A stretch of 64,000 nt of DNA from Hericium rajendrae (GCA_033439255.1 CM065881.1:3472001-3536000); one strand, 5' to 3'. Positions 47,111-60,352 are shown, numbered from the stretch's first letter. Notes: generated by a model not told the origin, from the sequence alone. Program-made: numbers and translations.

Positions 47111-48130
47111 ATGCTACGCCACGGCTCTAGACTTCTGCGCCAGCTCAGGACTAGCTCGAGTGCGCCCGTCCTCTCGCAGGCCCGCTCTGCAACTGTTCGC
47201 CACTCGTCGTCAATTCATGTAAGAGTCATCGCACGCGACGATACCGAATATCTCGGTCTAATGCAGTCTGCACCGACAGCGGCTGCAAGAGGCCTTCCGT
47301 GATCCCTCATCGCCGTATCACATGCCACCCGGGACACAAGGCCCTGCTTCGCCCGACCATCCGGCTGAAGCGGAAGATGCATTGACTTCAGCCCAGGCTA
47401 GTATAGCGGAGCAAGCGCGCGCGAAGCTGGCGAAGAAAGGCTACGACCCGGCGAGTTTCTGGGACCAGCCGATCGTGTGGGGCGACCACGATGCATTTCA
47501 GTAGGTCATATCATTCTGTGAATCATGGACGTAGGCTCATTCGACTGCCTACGCTCCAAACTAGACACGTCAACAATGTTCGCTATGGTAAGGTCTACAT
47601 CTCCGACCCCCAATTTTGCGAACAGCTGACATCGACTGGTCACTCATAGTCCGCTTCTTCGAGTCCGGCCGCATGAAATGGATCCACGCAGTCGGCGAAA
47701 CCATAGGCGGCCCCGAGCGCGCACGCATGATGCTCAACGCAAAGGGCGTCTCCTTCATCCTCAAGTCCATCGAGGTCAAGTTCCGCCGCCCAACGCGATA
47801 CCCCGACACCGTAAGCCCCCTCCACCTTCTCTCCAGATCCCACGTACGCTCTTACACATGCTCGCACTGGTCCAGCTTCTCATCGCGCACAAAGCGTCGG
47901 CCTATCCCGCGGCGCCGTCGGCGAACTCGCCGCCGCCGGCGCACCCGCCGCTGCACCGCACGCAGTTCCTGTTGCACGCGGCCGCGTTCTCGTACGCGCA
48001 GAACGCGGTCGTGGCGGACTCGACGAGCGTGATTACGTGGTATGATTATGAGAAGCTGAGCAAGTGCGATCCGGGGGACGAGATGTGGGCGGCTGTGCTG
48101 GCGCGGACGAGCGTGCCGCGGTCAGAGTGA
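47111..48130 (+). CDS. Mitochondrial hot-dog-fold acyl-CoA thioesterase (4HBT type)
   Basis: Exon 1 (47111-47218) encodes an Arg/Ser-rich presequence (MLRHGSRLLRQLRTSSSAPV) suited to mitochondrial import. Exon 2 starts at 47280 (RLQEAFRDPSSPYHMPPG), and the hot-dog core follows across three more exons: WGDHDAFQHVNNVRYVRFFESGRMKWIHAV, with the D-x-F-x-H-V-N-N active-site pattern of YbgC/4HBT enzymes, SFILKSIEVKFRRPTRYPDT, LLIAHKAS, QNAVVADSTSVITWYDYEKLSK and the stop at 48128. The total is near 250 residues. It hydrolyses acyl-CoA or acyl-ACP thioesters; the substrate is not predictable. The 3' end is convergent with the next gene. Confidence 0.87.
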
Positions 48131-48325
48131 GATGCAGTCGGCTGGCAATATATCCTTAGAACTGTGATCTGCCGAATGTCTGCAGTTGGAACGCACTTCG
48201 TGCACCTACGATGTTTTCTCGATAAAGATATAGTCTTGGCGATACACCACAAACAAAACCGCCCGCTATACAATATGGGTAATAGCTACATCTAGATACC
48301 GCCCATCCCGCACCGACACAATACG

Positions 48326-50030
48326 CTACAACTTCCTGAACTTGCCCTGCATCCACACGCGGTACATCTTCAGCTGCCGCTTCCTGTTCACGATCAGCCG
48401 CCGGTCCACGCCGAGCTGCTCGATCCCGAATAGCGGGTGCGCGAGTTCCGGTGCGTCGCCCGCTGGTGGAGGCGGGCTTGGAGATGTCGGTGACGGGGAG
48501 GGCGCTGGGCTTGGAACGGATGGGGTGTGTAGCGCCGAGGGCGGGACGTCATCGGTCGAAGTTTGCTCTGGCTGGACAGCCTCGGATATGGCGGAGGAAG
48601 GGCCTGGGGCAGCGGAGGGTTCCTCGGCCGCGTCGGGCTCGGTTGTGGTCGTCGTGTGGTGTTCAACGAGCGAAGGCGGCGCGGCAGAGCCCGTGAATAT
48701 GTGTGCGAGCTCATCTACGACAAAAAGTGAGTATTGAATGGAAAGGTGAAGCCTGAAAGTCCATACCTGCGTCGAAGAAGTATACGCGGGTCTTGTCGCC
48801 GCGGATGTAGAAGTTGTCTTCGAGTAGACGGCCCGTTTTGAAGCGCAGCTGGGTGAGGTCGTGGCGGCCGTAATCTCGGAACAGGAGGAGGCCTCCTGGT
48901 TTCAGGATCTGGACAGTGCGTATTGTGAGAGGGATTATGGGATACTGGATAAATTTCTGCATACTTTGTGGATGTTGGCTACGGCGCGATTCCATTCTCG
49001 TGGATGGAGCGCGCTGAGGACGAAGACTAGCACGACGATGTCCGCGCTGCCTGGTTCTAGGCCGGCGGGAAGGGATGGCGACGAGAGGTCCCACACGGCC
49101 GAGTGAATGGAACCAGTCGGCGGAGACGTGTACAAAGGATTGTTCTACGCCAGATGTGAGCACAGCCAAAGAATATCATTGTAATAGCTTACTTGTACAA
49201 GCTTTACAGCATGCGAAGAATAATCATATGCGTACATCGAGAGCTCAGGGTTGCGATTCTCGGCGAGAAGCGGGAATACCGAGTTGCCAGCGCCTGATGC
49301 AAGGGATGAGCAAGAAAGAAATGATCTTGGACATGGACCTACCGCATCCGACTTCAACAATCGTCTTCGGGCCTGCCTACTTTAGCTTCCTATTAACGTC
49401 TGTACCACAGACAGATGGCACCCTACGTACCGAAGCTTGTACAGCAGCTACCAGCTCGGGGAACTCAACATGCAGCCTGCGTCAAAACAATCAGATCAGC
49501 TTCTGTAGATCTACAATGGATGGAAGACGTTGCGCGCTCGCACCATTTCCTATTTTTGAAGAAGTTACTCGCGTTCATCTTGTAGAAATTGTCCCTGCAA
49601 GACAACGATCAGATGGTGTGCTCCGCCATGCGTAATTGTTGACAGCGTACCAGTGCCGTGCAGGCTTTTCATTGTACTTATGCTTGTCATCGTCTGGGAC
49701 GGGCGCGAGGCGCTGCCGCTCCAGGGCGCGTGTGATCGTCTCCTCCTGGTCGTCTGGGGGCGGGACATGGTCCCAGGCATTCTGACTCCATACATCGGCT
49801 TCGTCGGTGAGAAATCTGTACACGTTGTTCCAGGGTTGCGTGGACACGTTACAACCTGCCGTTAAGTGCCAAGAATGGATGACTGACCTTGAACCGAAGG
49901 GAGGCTTTTCTGCGCCGATTTCGTGCACTGAGGATGTCTGCTTTGCTGAGAAATCAAGAGAGGACGATGAAGCCTCTATCAAAGGCTCCGTTATTACAAC
50001 CTGTGATTCGTCAGATGTCGTGGGCACCAT
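48326..50030 (-). CDS. METTL2/6/8 (Trm140-type) tRNA m3C methyltransferase
   Basis: Minus-strand gene. The N-terminal extension contains WSQNAWDHV, then the family block [31 protein letters not shown]. The SAM-binding motif is [16 protein letters not shown], followed by [15 protein letters not shown]. Further blocks are [49 protein letters not shown] and [27 protein letters not shown] low-complexity Pro/Ser/Thr-rich insert then precedes a final [26 protein letters not shown]. This family makes 3-methylcytidine at position 32 of tRNA-Ser/Thr/Arg. The Pro-rich insert splits the C-terminal helix region, as in several basidiomycete homologues. Divergent from the Rho-GEF gene, 233 bases apart. Confidence 0.9.
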
Positions 50031-50263
50031 GGGGAATAATGAGCAGTGCAAAGCGGTGAGGAGGAAGGAAATGCAGGGACAGATACGGTGGCTGGGGGTT
50101 GGTGGTAGCGCCCGTCCGTTGCTTGTTCCCTGAGCTCAGCTGCGCTGCTCTCATCCCCTACCCTTCTCTTCCCTGCTCACCAGGGAGAGCCCTCGCCCTA
50201 CCATTCGCCATATCGTGCTCGTGCACACATTCGTGCCAGATTGTGCGAGCAGAGCTAATTCGC

Positions 50264-53200
50264 CATGTCGACCATTGCTTCCAATCAACCCCCTGGTGAC
50301 GCAGATTTGCAAGAACTGTATAACCAAGTGCTTGCGGGCTTTGCTGAAGAGTCGTCTCCACAAAACCCCGTTCCGAAATTACCTTCAACTCGCGCGGACT
50401 TGGCACACCTGGATGAGAGCACAGGGGCGGGCATTAGGCCCGCAAGGAACATGCCATCGCCACCAGGTGCGTCATGATCTAACTCTCTGTCTCGCATGAG
50501 CTGACCTTCATACGCCAGCAACGGGCCCAGGGAGCCCTTGGGAGAGCTCTCGCCGACTCCCAAATCCCGCATACCCACAATCACCGACTCAGGGCAAAGC
50601 GCCCCGCCCTTTACCCCGCCTGCCTGGCGCTTCGCCATCCACATCTCCTACCTTTCCAGGCGGAATGCCTGAGCCACGCCCATACATTTCAGACTCACAG
50701 CAAACACTTGCCAACGACCCGTGCGTGACCTTCTACCGGTATGATCATCGAAACATTGACCGCATCTGTCTAGATCCCGCCGTCCCTATCCACCCTCTGA
50801 CTCGCGCCCGAACGGCAGCGCACCCGAACGAGCACCATATCGCGGCCTTCCATCCGACCCGCGTCCTGGAAGCCGCATGCCGACCTCCCTGCGGCCAGGA
50901 AGCCTATCCGGTACACCGTCGCCGCCGCCTCCCCCGGGCCACACCCGCCAGTCCAACTCGATGCAATACTCAATGCCAGTCCCCGACCCCGCGCCTGCGC
51001 CCGCGACCGCCGATCCCATAGATCCCGCCTACTCTCCGCAATGGGCCGCACGCTCGGGCGGCCGCAACGTCCCCGCCGCCGCGCCGCCGGGCCAGTTTAG
51101 TCGCCAAGCATCCGCGCGGCCCGTCGGGGCCTCCGCGCCGCGCATCCCGGGATACACCGCGGCGCACGACACCCCGGACCCGTCGTCGCCCGCGCCGTCG
51201 ACCGACGGGTTCTCGAACGTGGGGACCGCGTCGAGCACGTACGCCGGCAGCTCGTACTTCAGCCACGACCCGCACGGCACGGGCACGGGCGGGCGCCTCG
51301 CGCCGGGCATCACGCTCGAAATGGTCGGGCGCGCGTCGTCGGAGGATATCCTGGCGGCGGGGACGCACGTGCTTGCGCGCCCGACGTCGGGGAGCACGGT
51401 GAACGGCGGCCTGGGGCGCTCGACGAGCGCGACGAGCGCGTCGTCCGCGTCGCAGGTGAGCGGGCTCGAGCGGAACACGACGGCCGGGACGATGAGCACG
51501 ATGGCGACGACGTACAGCGATACGGCCGGCGCGTCGTCGTCGGTGTCGCGCGGGGACTCGATCGGGTCCAAGTCGCGGCGGTCGGACGTCAGTGCGGGCG
51601 GCGCGTACCTTGCCGCTGGGCGCGAGCCGTCGATCGCCATTTCGGATACGTCGAATCTCAATACGCCTGGTGGGGTGTCGTCCGGCAGCCGGTCGAGGCT
51701 TGCGGAAGAGATGGAGCGCACGATGCTGACGGCCAAGGGCCAGGAGGCGATGCAGGACGGCCAGTACCAGGATGAGTATGACGATGAGTACGACGACGAG
51801 TATGAATCGGACGAGGGACTCGATTCGTTTGTGAATTTTGCACTGCTGAGCAACATTGCGATGTGGCTGCGGGACAAGGTACCCCGTGGCACACATGTGA
51901 AGGGGAGCATACCATACCCGCGGGCTTTCACTGGGAAGGACATCGTGGTACGCGGCCATCTCTCTCTTATGTCCATCATGCGCTCACGTTTAGATAGTCC
52001 ACATTACAATCACAAATCCGCCGTGAACTCATCGTCAACCAAGGCTTCGCAACCAACGACCGCGCCATTGCACTCCAGGTCGCGCGCAGCCTGCAGTCGC
52101 AACTCTTCTTCTACGAGGTGGAGTGGGGCGGGCGCATTCTGCAAGACGGCGTCGAGGATGTCTACATGTTCCTCGATGACCAGGAGGGCGGCGCCGACGA
52201 CGTGCCCGAGCGCGAGGAGCTGCCAACGGGCGTGATCACCGTGATGACGAGGTGCTACTCGCTAGGGTGTGTAGATGGAACGCCATGTTACTCATACGCA
52301 TGTCCGAGGCGACCTAGGGTACGTTGATATCCCCCATCCAGGGACGATGTTGATGCAGGTTGCCTTTGCAGAAGGATATTCCCATCATCGAGCCAGCCCC
52401 AGCGGAGCCGGCAGTGTCCTTGGTAAGTCTGGGTATTTCTATTAGTTCACGTGGTTGATCGGCATCTTCCCGTCATAGACCGAAGATTGGCCGCAAACGG
52501 TCGACCCAGAGGTCTTGAAATCACTACCCGAGAGCGAGATTAATCGTCAGACGTGAGTGAAATGAATCAACGATCTATGAAAAATCTAACACGTTTGATA
52601 CAGAATCATCCACCGACTTATCACCAAGGAAGTGCAATATCTTCACGACCTGGACTCGATTGAGACCGTGCGTACCGAGAACATGAATCTTCAATGTGCC
52701 GCTGAACATTATCTGTTAGATTTTTATCAATCCACTCCGCGATGCAAATCCCCCCGTCATCCAACATGGGGAGTTGGAGACATTCATCGACGACGTTTTC
52801 AGCAACCTGTTTGAGATCCGTGAGTCAAATCGCCGGCTGCTGGAGGTGTTGAATGTGCGCCAGCGCGAACAATCGCTCGTCATCCAGCGCATCGGCGACA
52901 TCCTCCTCGAAGCAGCTACCGAGTTCCGATTGGTCTACCCCACCTACATCGGGAACCTGCCGTCGGCGGAGAAACGCTTAAAGGAGGAGACCGAGAACAA
53001 TTCCGAATTTCGTCTATTCCTTGAGGTAGGTCTTTGTTAGCATGTAGGCACGCCGAGGTGAGTTGACGACGATATGACTTGAAGCAATGTAGCCGGCATC
53101 CAGACGCGCGGAGGATGGAGTTGAAGGTCTTCCTAAACCGCCCGCCCGAGCACATGCACAAATACCAGATCACGCTTGAGGCAATCGCGAAGGAGACGGC

Positions 53201-56200
53201 GGAGGGCAACCCGGACATGGACTACCTCATGGAGGCCGTCCAGGCGTTCAAGAGCCTGCAGGCCGTGTGCACGCTGCAGACGTTCCAGCACGCGATGTGC
53301 AAGGGCTCGGCGGGCAAGGTTGACTGGCACAACCTCGTCGCGGACGACGTCCGCAAGGACATCGCGAAGAAGGAGCAGAAGCGCCAGATGTGAGTCCCGT
53401 CTGGCCGTCCTTGTGGCTCGGCGCTGACGACGATTGATGTACAGGATCATCTTTGAGCTGATCAAGGGCGAGATGCAGTACGTCAAGGACCTCGAGAACA
53501 TCGACGTGGTATGTTTCGGTTTTCTCTGCTTCTTGTGCATGGAGATGTTCACATCCCCGCGCTGTGCTAGATCTACGTGCAGCCCCTGCGCGAAGCCGAT
53601 CCGCCCATCATCCCGCGGGATAGGCTGTCCCACTTCATCGTCGACGTGTTTCACAACTTTGGCGAGCTGCATGCGCACCACCGGAAGCTGCTCGATCGGC
53701 TGCATGCCATTCAGCGCGAGGAGCATCCCGTCATCAATAGCGTGACGGCGGCGATCTTCGACGCGGCGCTGAACTGGCGAGAGGCGTACATGGAGTACGT
53801 GACGAACTATCCGATTGCGGAATACCGCATTGTCGACGAGATGGCGAGCAACCCGATGTTCAAGGCCTTCGTCGAGGTAATTTCATCTCTTTCTCTGACC
53901 AGAGGTGAATCACTGACTCGTTCGATCGCATCAGCAATGCACGAGGCATCCCGATGCGAACCGGCTGGACATGAAGAGCTTCGTCAACCGTCCCATTCCC
54001 CGACTGGCGCGATACGAGCTGTTGCTGAAGGGGATCATGGAGAGCAGCCCCGAGGGCCACGAGGACAGGGACAGCATCCCGCACGTGATCGAAGTGATCA
54101 AGTCGCTGCTGAAGGAGACGCAGCCTGGCGTTGTGTCCGCGGAGCAGAAGGTCGAGCTGTGGAGGTACAACGCGAACTTGGTGTTCAAGCCGGGCGAGGC
54201 TGTCGTGAGTGCTGTTTTGCATGTGGTTGGGATGCGGGCTAATGGGGGGCGTAGGATATGGATCTGTTGTCGGAGAATCGGTCGCTTATCCATGCTGGGA
54301 AGCTGCTCAGGCAGCCTGATACTGGATTTGAATGGAGTGGATGGAGCGAGCTCTTTGTTCTCCTGTTTGATAATTACCGTGAGTCTGCATTTTGTAAAAA
54401 TCCTAGAGCAAAACAAACTAATTCGCTCGACAGTGGTCATGACCAAGCCGAAGGAGAAGGATGGTGTCACCAAGTTCCAGGTCAACCGCCGGGTACGTCG
54501 TATTTTCCTCGGCTCCTTATACCTTCTTATCGGTCGTCTACAGCCTATTCCTCTTGACCTTCTTACGCTTGCCAACTTCACCGACGCCCCGACACAACGT
54601 GGCACTGGCATCCTCCGTGGTCTCCGTGGCGGCGAACGCGGCCACGCAGACTCCCCATCCGTACCCGTACCCGTCGCATCTCCCGAGACACCATCAGACT
54701 CACGCGTGGTGTATCCGTGCACGATTCACCACAATGGGCGACTAGGCGGCCTATATACAGTGTACGCCGAGTCGGCGCAAGCGCGAGCAGAGTGGAAGGA
54801 GAAGCTCGAGGAGGCTATCGGGCTGCGCAAGGTTGTCCAGGAGTCGAACAAGGTCTTCGAGGTCGAGACGCTCAGCGCCGACACGTTCCTCGTGCCGTCG
54901 TTGGCTGCGCCAACGCATACGTCGTGGAACAGCGAGAACTCGTTCACTGGCAAGGTGACGTGCTCTGTGCCATTCAGTACGTGTCGAATCCATTTCACTG
55001 TCGACAGAGGTGTTAATCGTTGGATTGATAGCCACTGCGGATGGTCGTGCGCTTGTTGCTGTGGGGTGCGCTGAGGGTGTCTGGATTGGCTTCCGTCACG
55101 ACTCCAGATGTGAGATCTTCGTTTTTCATTTTCGGCAAAAATCACTGAGAGCTTTGCGGCGGTTCAGCAATGCGTCGTGTGCTTCATTTAAAGATGGTGA
55201 CGCAATGCGCCATGCTAGAGGATTTCGGCATCTTCCTTGTTTTAGCTGACAAGGTTGGTCTAGTCCTTCCTTATAAATTGTTATACCCTCTGAAATGAGG
55301 CTTTCTAGTCATTATTCGCATACCACATAGAAGCTTTGGTACCGTCATCACCACACAGCGCAAATACCTCGCAGACCCCACAGAAGCTGAACGGTACAAA
55401 GGACGTCCACTTCTTTAGCGTCGGCAGTTTGGGCGGTCGGACATTGGTGATCTACATGAAGAAGAAAGGCGTACGTACCATATGCAATCAGCGTTGTCCT
55501 ATGGCTGATTGTTGTCGCCCTGCAGTTGGACAGTGTCTTCCGCGTTCTAGAGCCGGTTGTTGGCAAGATTCAAGAGAAAGCCAAGGCACCGGTATCATTA
55601 GGTACTCGCCTTGGTTTCCGCCAACAACGCTCTGAATGGTTCCGCGTGTACCGAGTATGAGTCCTTTTTTATTGAACCTTGCGATTTCTGAACTAATGTC
55701 TAGCAGGATTTCTTCCTTCCTTCAGAATCCTACGACCTGATCTTCCTGAAAGCCAGAATAGCGATTCTCTGCACGAAGGGCTTCGAGATCATGGATCTGT
55801 CAGAGTATGTCCTTGTGTTCTCTGGCATGTTAGGAATACTTTCTGACAAAGGACATAGCTTCAAGAGTGTGACGATCCCGCAGCGAGATGATCCCCGCCA
55901 CGAAAAGTTGGCCAAACGATGCGAATCATGTCGACCCATGGGCATGTTCCGGTCTAGCGAGAATGAATTCCTTCTATGCTACGATGGTGCGTTGTACTCC
56001 GGCATCTTGAACAAGTCTAATATTGACCGTATTGTTGCATAGAATTTGGCTTGTATGTCAACCGCCATGGAGACCCCAGCCGCACAATGGGCACCATCGA
56101 ATGGGAAGGCACCGCCGAGCGCGTCGCCTGCCACCCGCCCTACATCCTTCTCTTCGACACGCGCTTCATCGAAGTGCGCCACGTCGAGACCGGCCGTTTG

Positions 56201-56497
56201 TGCCAGATCATCCCTGGCAACGACATCCGCTGCATCTGGGACGGCCGCGGGACGTCGCAGCCGCCAGCGCTCGTGCCCGGGCCCGGCGGCGCGTGGCAGG
56301 AGGGCGTCTCGCAGGAGGCGCGCGTGCACGGCGTCATGCGCGCGCAGGACGCGCCGGGGACGGGTGCGACGCGCGCCGTGGCGCAGCACGTCTTCGAGCT
56401 GATCCCCACGATCCCGCTGTACGTTCCCGATAAGCTCACGTCGCCGTCGCACCAGACGTCGTTCCAGCACGGCATGTTTGGCGGGGGGTCGCCATGA
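50264..56497 (+). CDS. Rho guanine nucleotide exchange factor, DEP-DH-DH-PH-CNH (Rom2-like)
   Basis: Many-exon gene of roughly 1,500 residues. Residues 1 to about 480 are disordered and rich in Pro, Ser and Gly. A DEP domain follows (FALLSNIAMWLRDKVPRG..FTGKDIV, then FATNDRAIALQVARSLQ). Two DH-like domains stand in tandem: the first starts RQTIIHRLITKEVQYLHDLDSIE (near 52605) and the second IIFELIKGEMQYVKDLENID (near 53445). A split PH domain follows (LRQPDTGFEWSGWSELFVLLFDNY ... CTIHHNGRLGGLYTVYAESAQARAEWKEKLEEA). A CNH domain ends the protein (DSVFRVLEPVVGKIQEKAKAP, FLLCYDEFGLYVNRHGD, ELIPTIPLY). Rom2-type factors activate Rho1 at the plasma membrane in the cell-wall-integrity pathway. The doubled DH is unusual. 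Confidence 0.88.
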
Positions 56498-56926
56498 TAG
56501 CCGCAGGTCGTGGCTCGCAAGTCGTGGGAGGGCGTGGGGTATACTAGGGTCGGAGTAGGCCGACTCCTGGTGATGAATCTGGGTAGTCATCTGTACAAAA
56601 TTCCTGTCCATGATGCGTCATGAATGCACTCCAATCTATTCCCCTATCGTACGTCCAGCGTACATATGTTGTTTTTACGCTTTCACCTGTCACTCTTGTA
56701 GCTTGCTTCGTTTTCGTTTTCATATTCGCATTATTTTTTCTGTGCTATATGACACAAGTTGACCTTGCCATTTTTCATCTAAGCCTGGACTTGCTTGAGG
56801 GATACAGACGCTGTTCACTCATAACTCACGATGATCCATCCCAACCATCCTCAAATTTCCAGCCAATATTCGACTAAAAATGTATGTACTAAAAGGTTTT
56901 CTGATATATCGACACTGAACACGTCC
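56498..56926. other. Convergent 3' intergenic region
   Basis: 429 bases between the stop codons of the Rho-GEF gene (plus) and the secreted repeat protein (minus). T-rich; no gene seen. Confidence 0.5.
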
Positions 56927-59900
56927 TCAAGGCAGAACCGGTCCACCTTCAACCTGTGCCCCAACGTCCACCCCATCAGGCTCGAACACCCACGCATATG
57001 GCGCGGTACTCACCGGCGTCATCCCAGGTGCATTAGCTGACACGGGCGTAGGCGATGAGGCTGCGGCCAGCGCCGCTGACGAGGAACCGACAGAGGCAGA
57101 AGGCTTGACGACCTGCACATCGAGCGTACCCAGGCCTCCGTCTGTGGTGCTCGTCACAGAAGCGGTAGCGCTGGAGCTGTAGAACGATGTGACTGTGGCA
57201 TCGTCTGCGTCTACCGTGCCCAGGCTCCCGTTCCCGGAACTCGCAGTGCCTGTCGTAGATGCGCTCATGGATGTGACCGAGGCGGTTGGCTGGACGTCGG
57301 CAGCTACGACAGACGCCGTTGAAGTCGTCCCAGGAGCTGACGAGGCACGAGGCGTCTGAAGTCCCTCGTTGTCATACGAGTAGGTGTAGGTGTACGAATA
57401 GTTGTAGTCGTACGACTGGAACTCGGCACCGCCGGAGCCAGCACTAGCGCCATATGCAGCATAAGGAGACCCTGCATCATAAGGAGAGGCTGACGCAGAA
57501 AGGGTTCCTGAAGCATAAGAGGATCCTGGAGCATAAGAAGATCCGGGTGCTGCATAGGCCGTCGGGAAGGCTGATCCTGTGGAAGATGCTGCGGCGTTCG
57601 TGAATGGTGCTCCACTCTGTGTTGCGCGAGTAGATGCTGCCTGAGCAGGTGCCATGAAAGGTACCGCGAGATTCGTGAACGTAGTTGCCGTTGCTGTCGA
57701 CTGCGAGGCGGGCGGCGGGGGCGCCATGAAGGGTACCGCCAGGCCTGTGAACGAAGTCGCCGTCGACGAGGAGGGCGCAGGTGCCATGAAAGGCACAGCA
57801 AGATTCGTGAACGAAGTTGCCGATGTCGGAGAAGGCGCGGGCACCATGAAGGGCACAGCGAGGCCCGTGAACTGGGTCGCTGTCGTCGTTGCAGAGGATG
57901 CCGTGCTTGGCGGCGCAGCAAAATTCGTGAAAGGAGACCCCGACGTCACCGGGTGCGTCGACGTTGCAGATGACACAGCAAGGTTCGTGAACGGAGCTTG
58001 GGTCGACGACGAGGAAGACACAGTAGCCGAGACAGCAAGATTCGTGAACGGAGCGGCCGAGGTTGATTCAGACGACATGATAGACGATATCGCAGCATCC
58101 GTGTACGGAGTCGATGATGTCGAAGTCGAGATCGAGAATGTAGATGAAGTGCTCGACACTGCATCCGCAGTCATCGTCGGGCTGTTGCTCGTATAGGTAT
58201 AAGCCGCGGCCGGGGTCGCCAGAGCCGAAGACGAGGTCGAAGCCAGAGTCGAACTGGAACTCGACTTGGGCAGAGCGAAGGGCGCAACTGCTATCTCAGG
58301 TGCCGCGGGCGTGAAGACGAGCGTCACGTTCTGCGGCGTCGAAAACTGGCTGCCTCCACCATTGGAGCCAGGTGGCGTTGGGCCACTATCTGGACTGCCT
58401 GCGTCAAAAGCAGACGCAGGGTCCTGCACGTCCGTCGCGCTCACCACGGCCGCACTCTTCGGGGTCGGGCCGTCCATCTGCCCTACCCCGTCCGCTAAAC
58501 TGCCCTGCATCATCGGCGGCGCTGCGGTACCATTTCCCATGGGATCCTGCCCTCCGTCCGGGGTACCGACGTCATTGTCTCCGTTGCCAACGTTGTCATG
58601 GTCTGTTCCATCCTCCATGCCGTAGAACCACATGGGTCTCACGACACCCGTGCGTCGATTGTAGGCAAACAGCTGGCTCTGGTGCTTGTCGACGCCCGAT
58701 GATCCAAGTACGGTCGAGTTTCCTGGCACGGTCGAGTTCCCGGGTACAGTCGAGTTTCCGTACGCTCCATAATTAGTGCCAGGCGATGTGGTATTGGAGG
58801 GGCCATTGACCGTGGTCGAATTGCCAGAGGCAGGCTGATTCGGCGTCATACCGCTGCCTTCGCATGCCTTCGCCGTCAGTGGGGCCGGAGCTGGCGGATT
58901 GGGGTCGAAAGTTGCGCAGAACGCGACCATAGTCGCGGACTCTGCTTCGAAGACGGATAGCTGAAGAGTGACTAGAAGCTCGTCGGGATTGAGCGCGGGC
59001 GCGGTGCTGTTCGAAGGAGCCGTGGAGGTGGTATTTAAGGGCGAGCTTGAGTTGGAGCTCGACCTGTTCGAAGCAAAAGAGAAGAGAGCTGTGGCGTTCA
59101 CAGGAGCGGGGACGAGGTAGATCTGAGTCTGATTGCCCTGCGATGCGTTCAGGACAAACGGAGCTCCATTCATCGAAGACGGCGATGTCGAATTGGTATT
59201 GTTCGAAGCTGTCACAGGCGCAAGTACGAGCGATGCAATGCGCTCGCCGGAAGCAGAATTCACAACCGGACTCTGTCGAAAAAGATGGTACGGTGAGTTG
59301 TCGATACATGAAACTGATGCCAGAAAGGGAAAGCACGCACCATTATGTCGATCCTACCGGGCACTCCACTCTTCTGTCCATCGTCCTGCCCTTCATCTCG
59401 CCTGCCCACGCCCAAGCCAACGTCAGCCCAGATCCCGCGTGGTTCGACCCAGCTTTCACGATGAGCAGGATGAACGACATACTCGCGCCCGCGTTCGTCC
59501 TCGATCAGAATCGCACGGCCCGCCTTTGCTGAGCGCATGCCATGAGGATTCGACCGAGGTACACGAATATGGTCATGGTTGCCAATAACGATGGCCTTAC
59601 CATGCCGGCGTGGGTCGCGAGACTGGTGCAGATGCTGCTGCGCCTTCACCTGTCGTTTATCGTCGTGGTGATGCCCATGGGGCTCACGCGAGTAGTGATG
59701 GCCCGGAACATGGCCGGCCAGCGGCCGCAGAAGCTCACGGAGGGGTGCAAAGTGGAAGCGAGCATCATGCTCGTGGGCGTCCGAAACAAGAACGGACGAG
59801 CGCTTGTCGTCGAGTGACGAGTCCCATCGACGATCCTTGAAGAAACAAAGGAATGTGAGCGTAGGTCAACTCGAGCCAAGGTCGAAGCATTACCTTGGCT

Positions 59901-60352
59901 TGACTATTCTTCCCCTTCGTTTCCTTATCACCGTCACCTGTACCATCGCCTGCATCCTCACTGTCGCCTTGCGTGGGTTTTCCCTTGCTCTTGCCTTTCC
60001 CCTTCCCCGGGCTCGACCCATCCCCGTCCCCATCCCCGTCCTCATCGCCCGCCGACCCGGTCTTGTCCTTCCCTTTCGTAATCTTCTTCGTGCCGCTACC
60101 ATCTCTGCCCGATCCGCCTGCAGCCTCTTTGGATAGCGAGACCACGGGCTTGTTCGGCGAAGCAGAGGGAGAGACATTGCGCGTGGAAGTCGATGGCGTC
60201 ATGCTCTGCGCGAAGGAAGATGAGCTGCTGATGGACGCAGACTCAGCAGCGCGCAGGTTGATGGCGGCGGCGTTGACAGGGAGCGGGGTGAGGGAGACCG
60301 TAGCGAGGGTGCACAGAGCAGCGAGGAGCGTGAAGCGGGTGTTGGGCGCCAT
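56927..60352 (-). CDS. Large secreted Ser/Thr-rich repeat protein, probable cell-wall glycoprotein
   Basis: Exons 59894-60352, 59341-59835 and 56927-59272 give about 1,099 residues. A signal peptide (MAPNTRFTLLAALCTLATVSLTP) is followed by a charged low-complexity region rich in Gly, Asp and Lys (KGKDKTGSAGDEDGDGDGDG). Next comes a compact domain of about 100 residues (KAIVIGNHDHIRVPRSN, ILIEDERGREYVVHPAHRESWVEP) that may be the functional head, and then a very long Ser/Thr/Ala/Pro stalk. The stalk has many N-glycosylation sequons (GNSTVPGNSTVPGNSTV) and about nine repeats built on FTNLAVPFMAPAP. There is no clear C-terminal hydrophobic GPI signal or membrane helix. I do not recognise a named family; mannoprotein-like or adhesin-like is the best description. 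Confidence 0.78.
57600..58110. repeat. Coding minisatellite in the secreted protein gene
   Basis: Imperfect repeats of about 45-66 bases encoding the motif F-T-N/G-L-A-V-P-F-M-A-P-A-P with Ser/Thr spacers. I count about nine copies, the inner four best conserved. The regular phase also creates a long but meaningless antisense frame (57654-58196). Confidence 0.8.

Noticed and set aside
50970-51959. Two long minus-strand frames (316 and 329 codons)
   Set aside because: Shadows of the GC-rich, Pro/Ser-rich N-terminal exon of the Rho-GEF gene; the plus-strand frame is the one consistent with splicing and domains.
57654-58196. 180-codon plus-strand frame with regular repeats
   Set aside because: Antisense reading of the coding minisatellite of the secreted protein gene; the periodicity explains the absence of stops.
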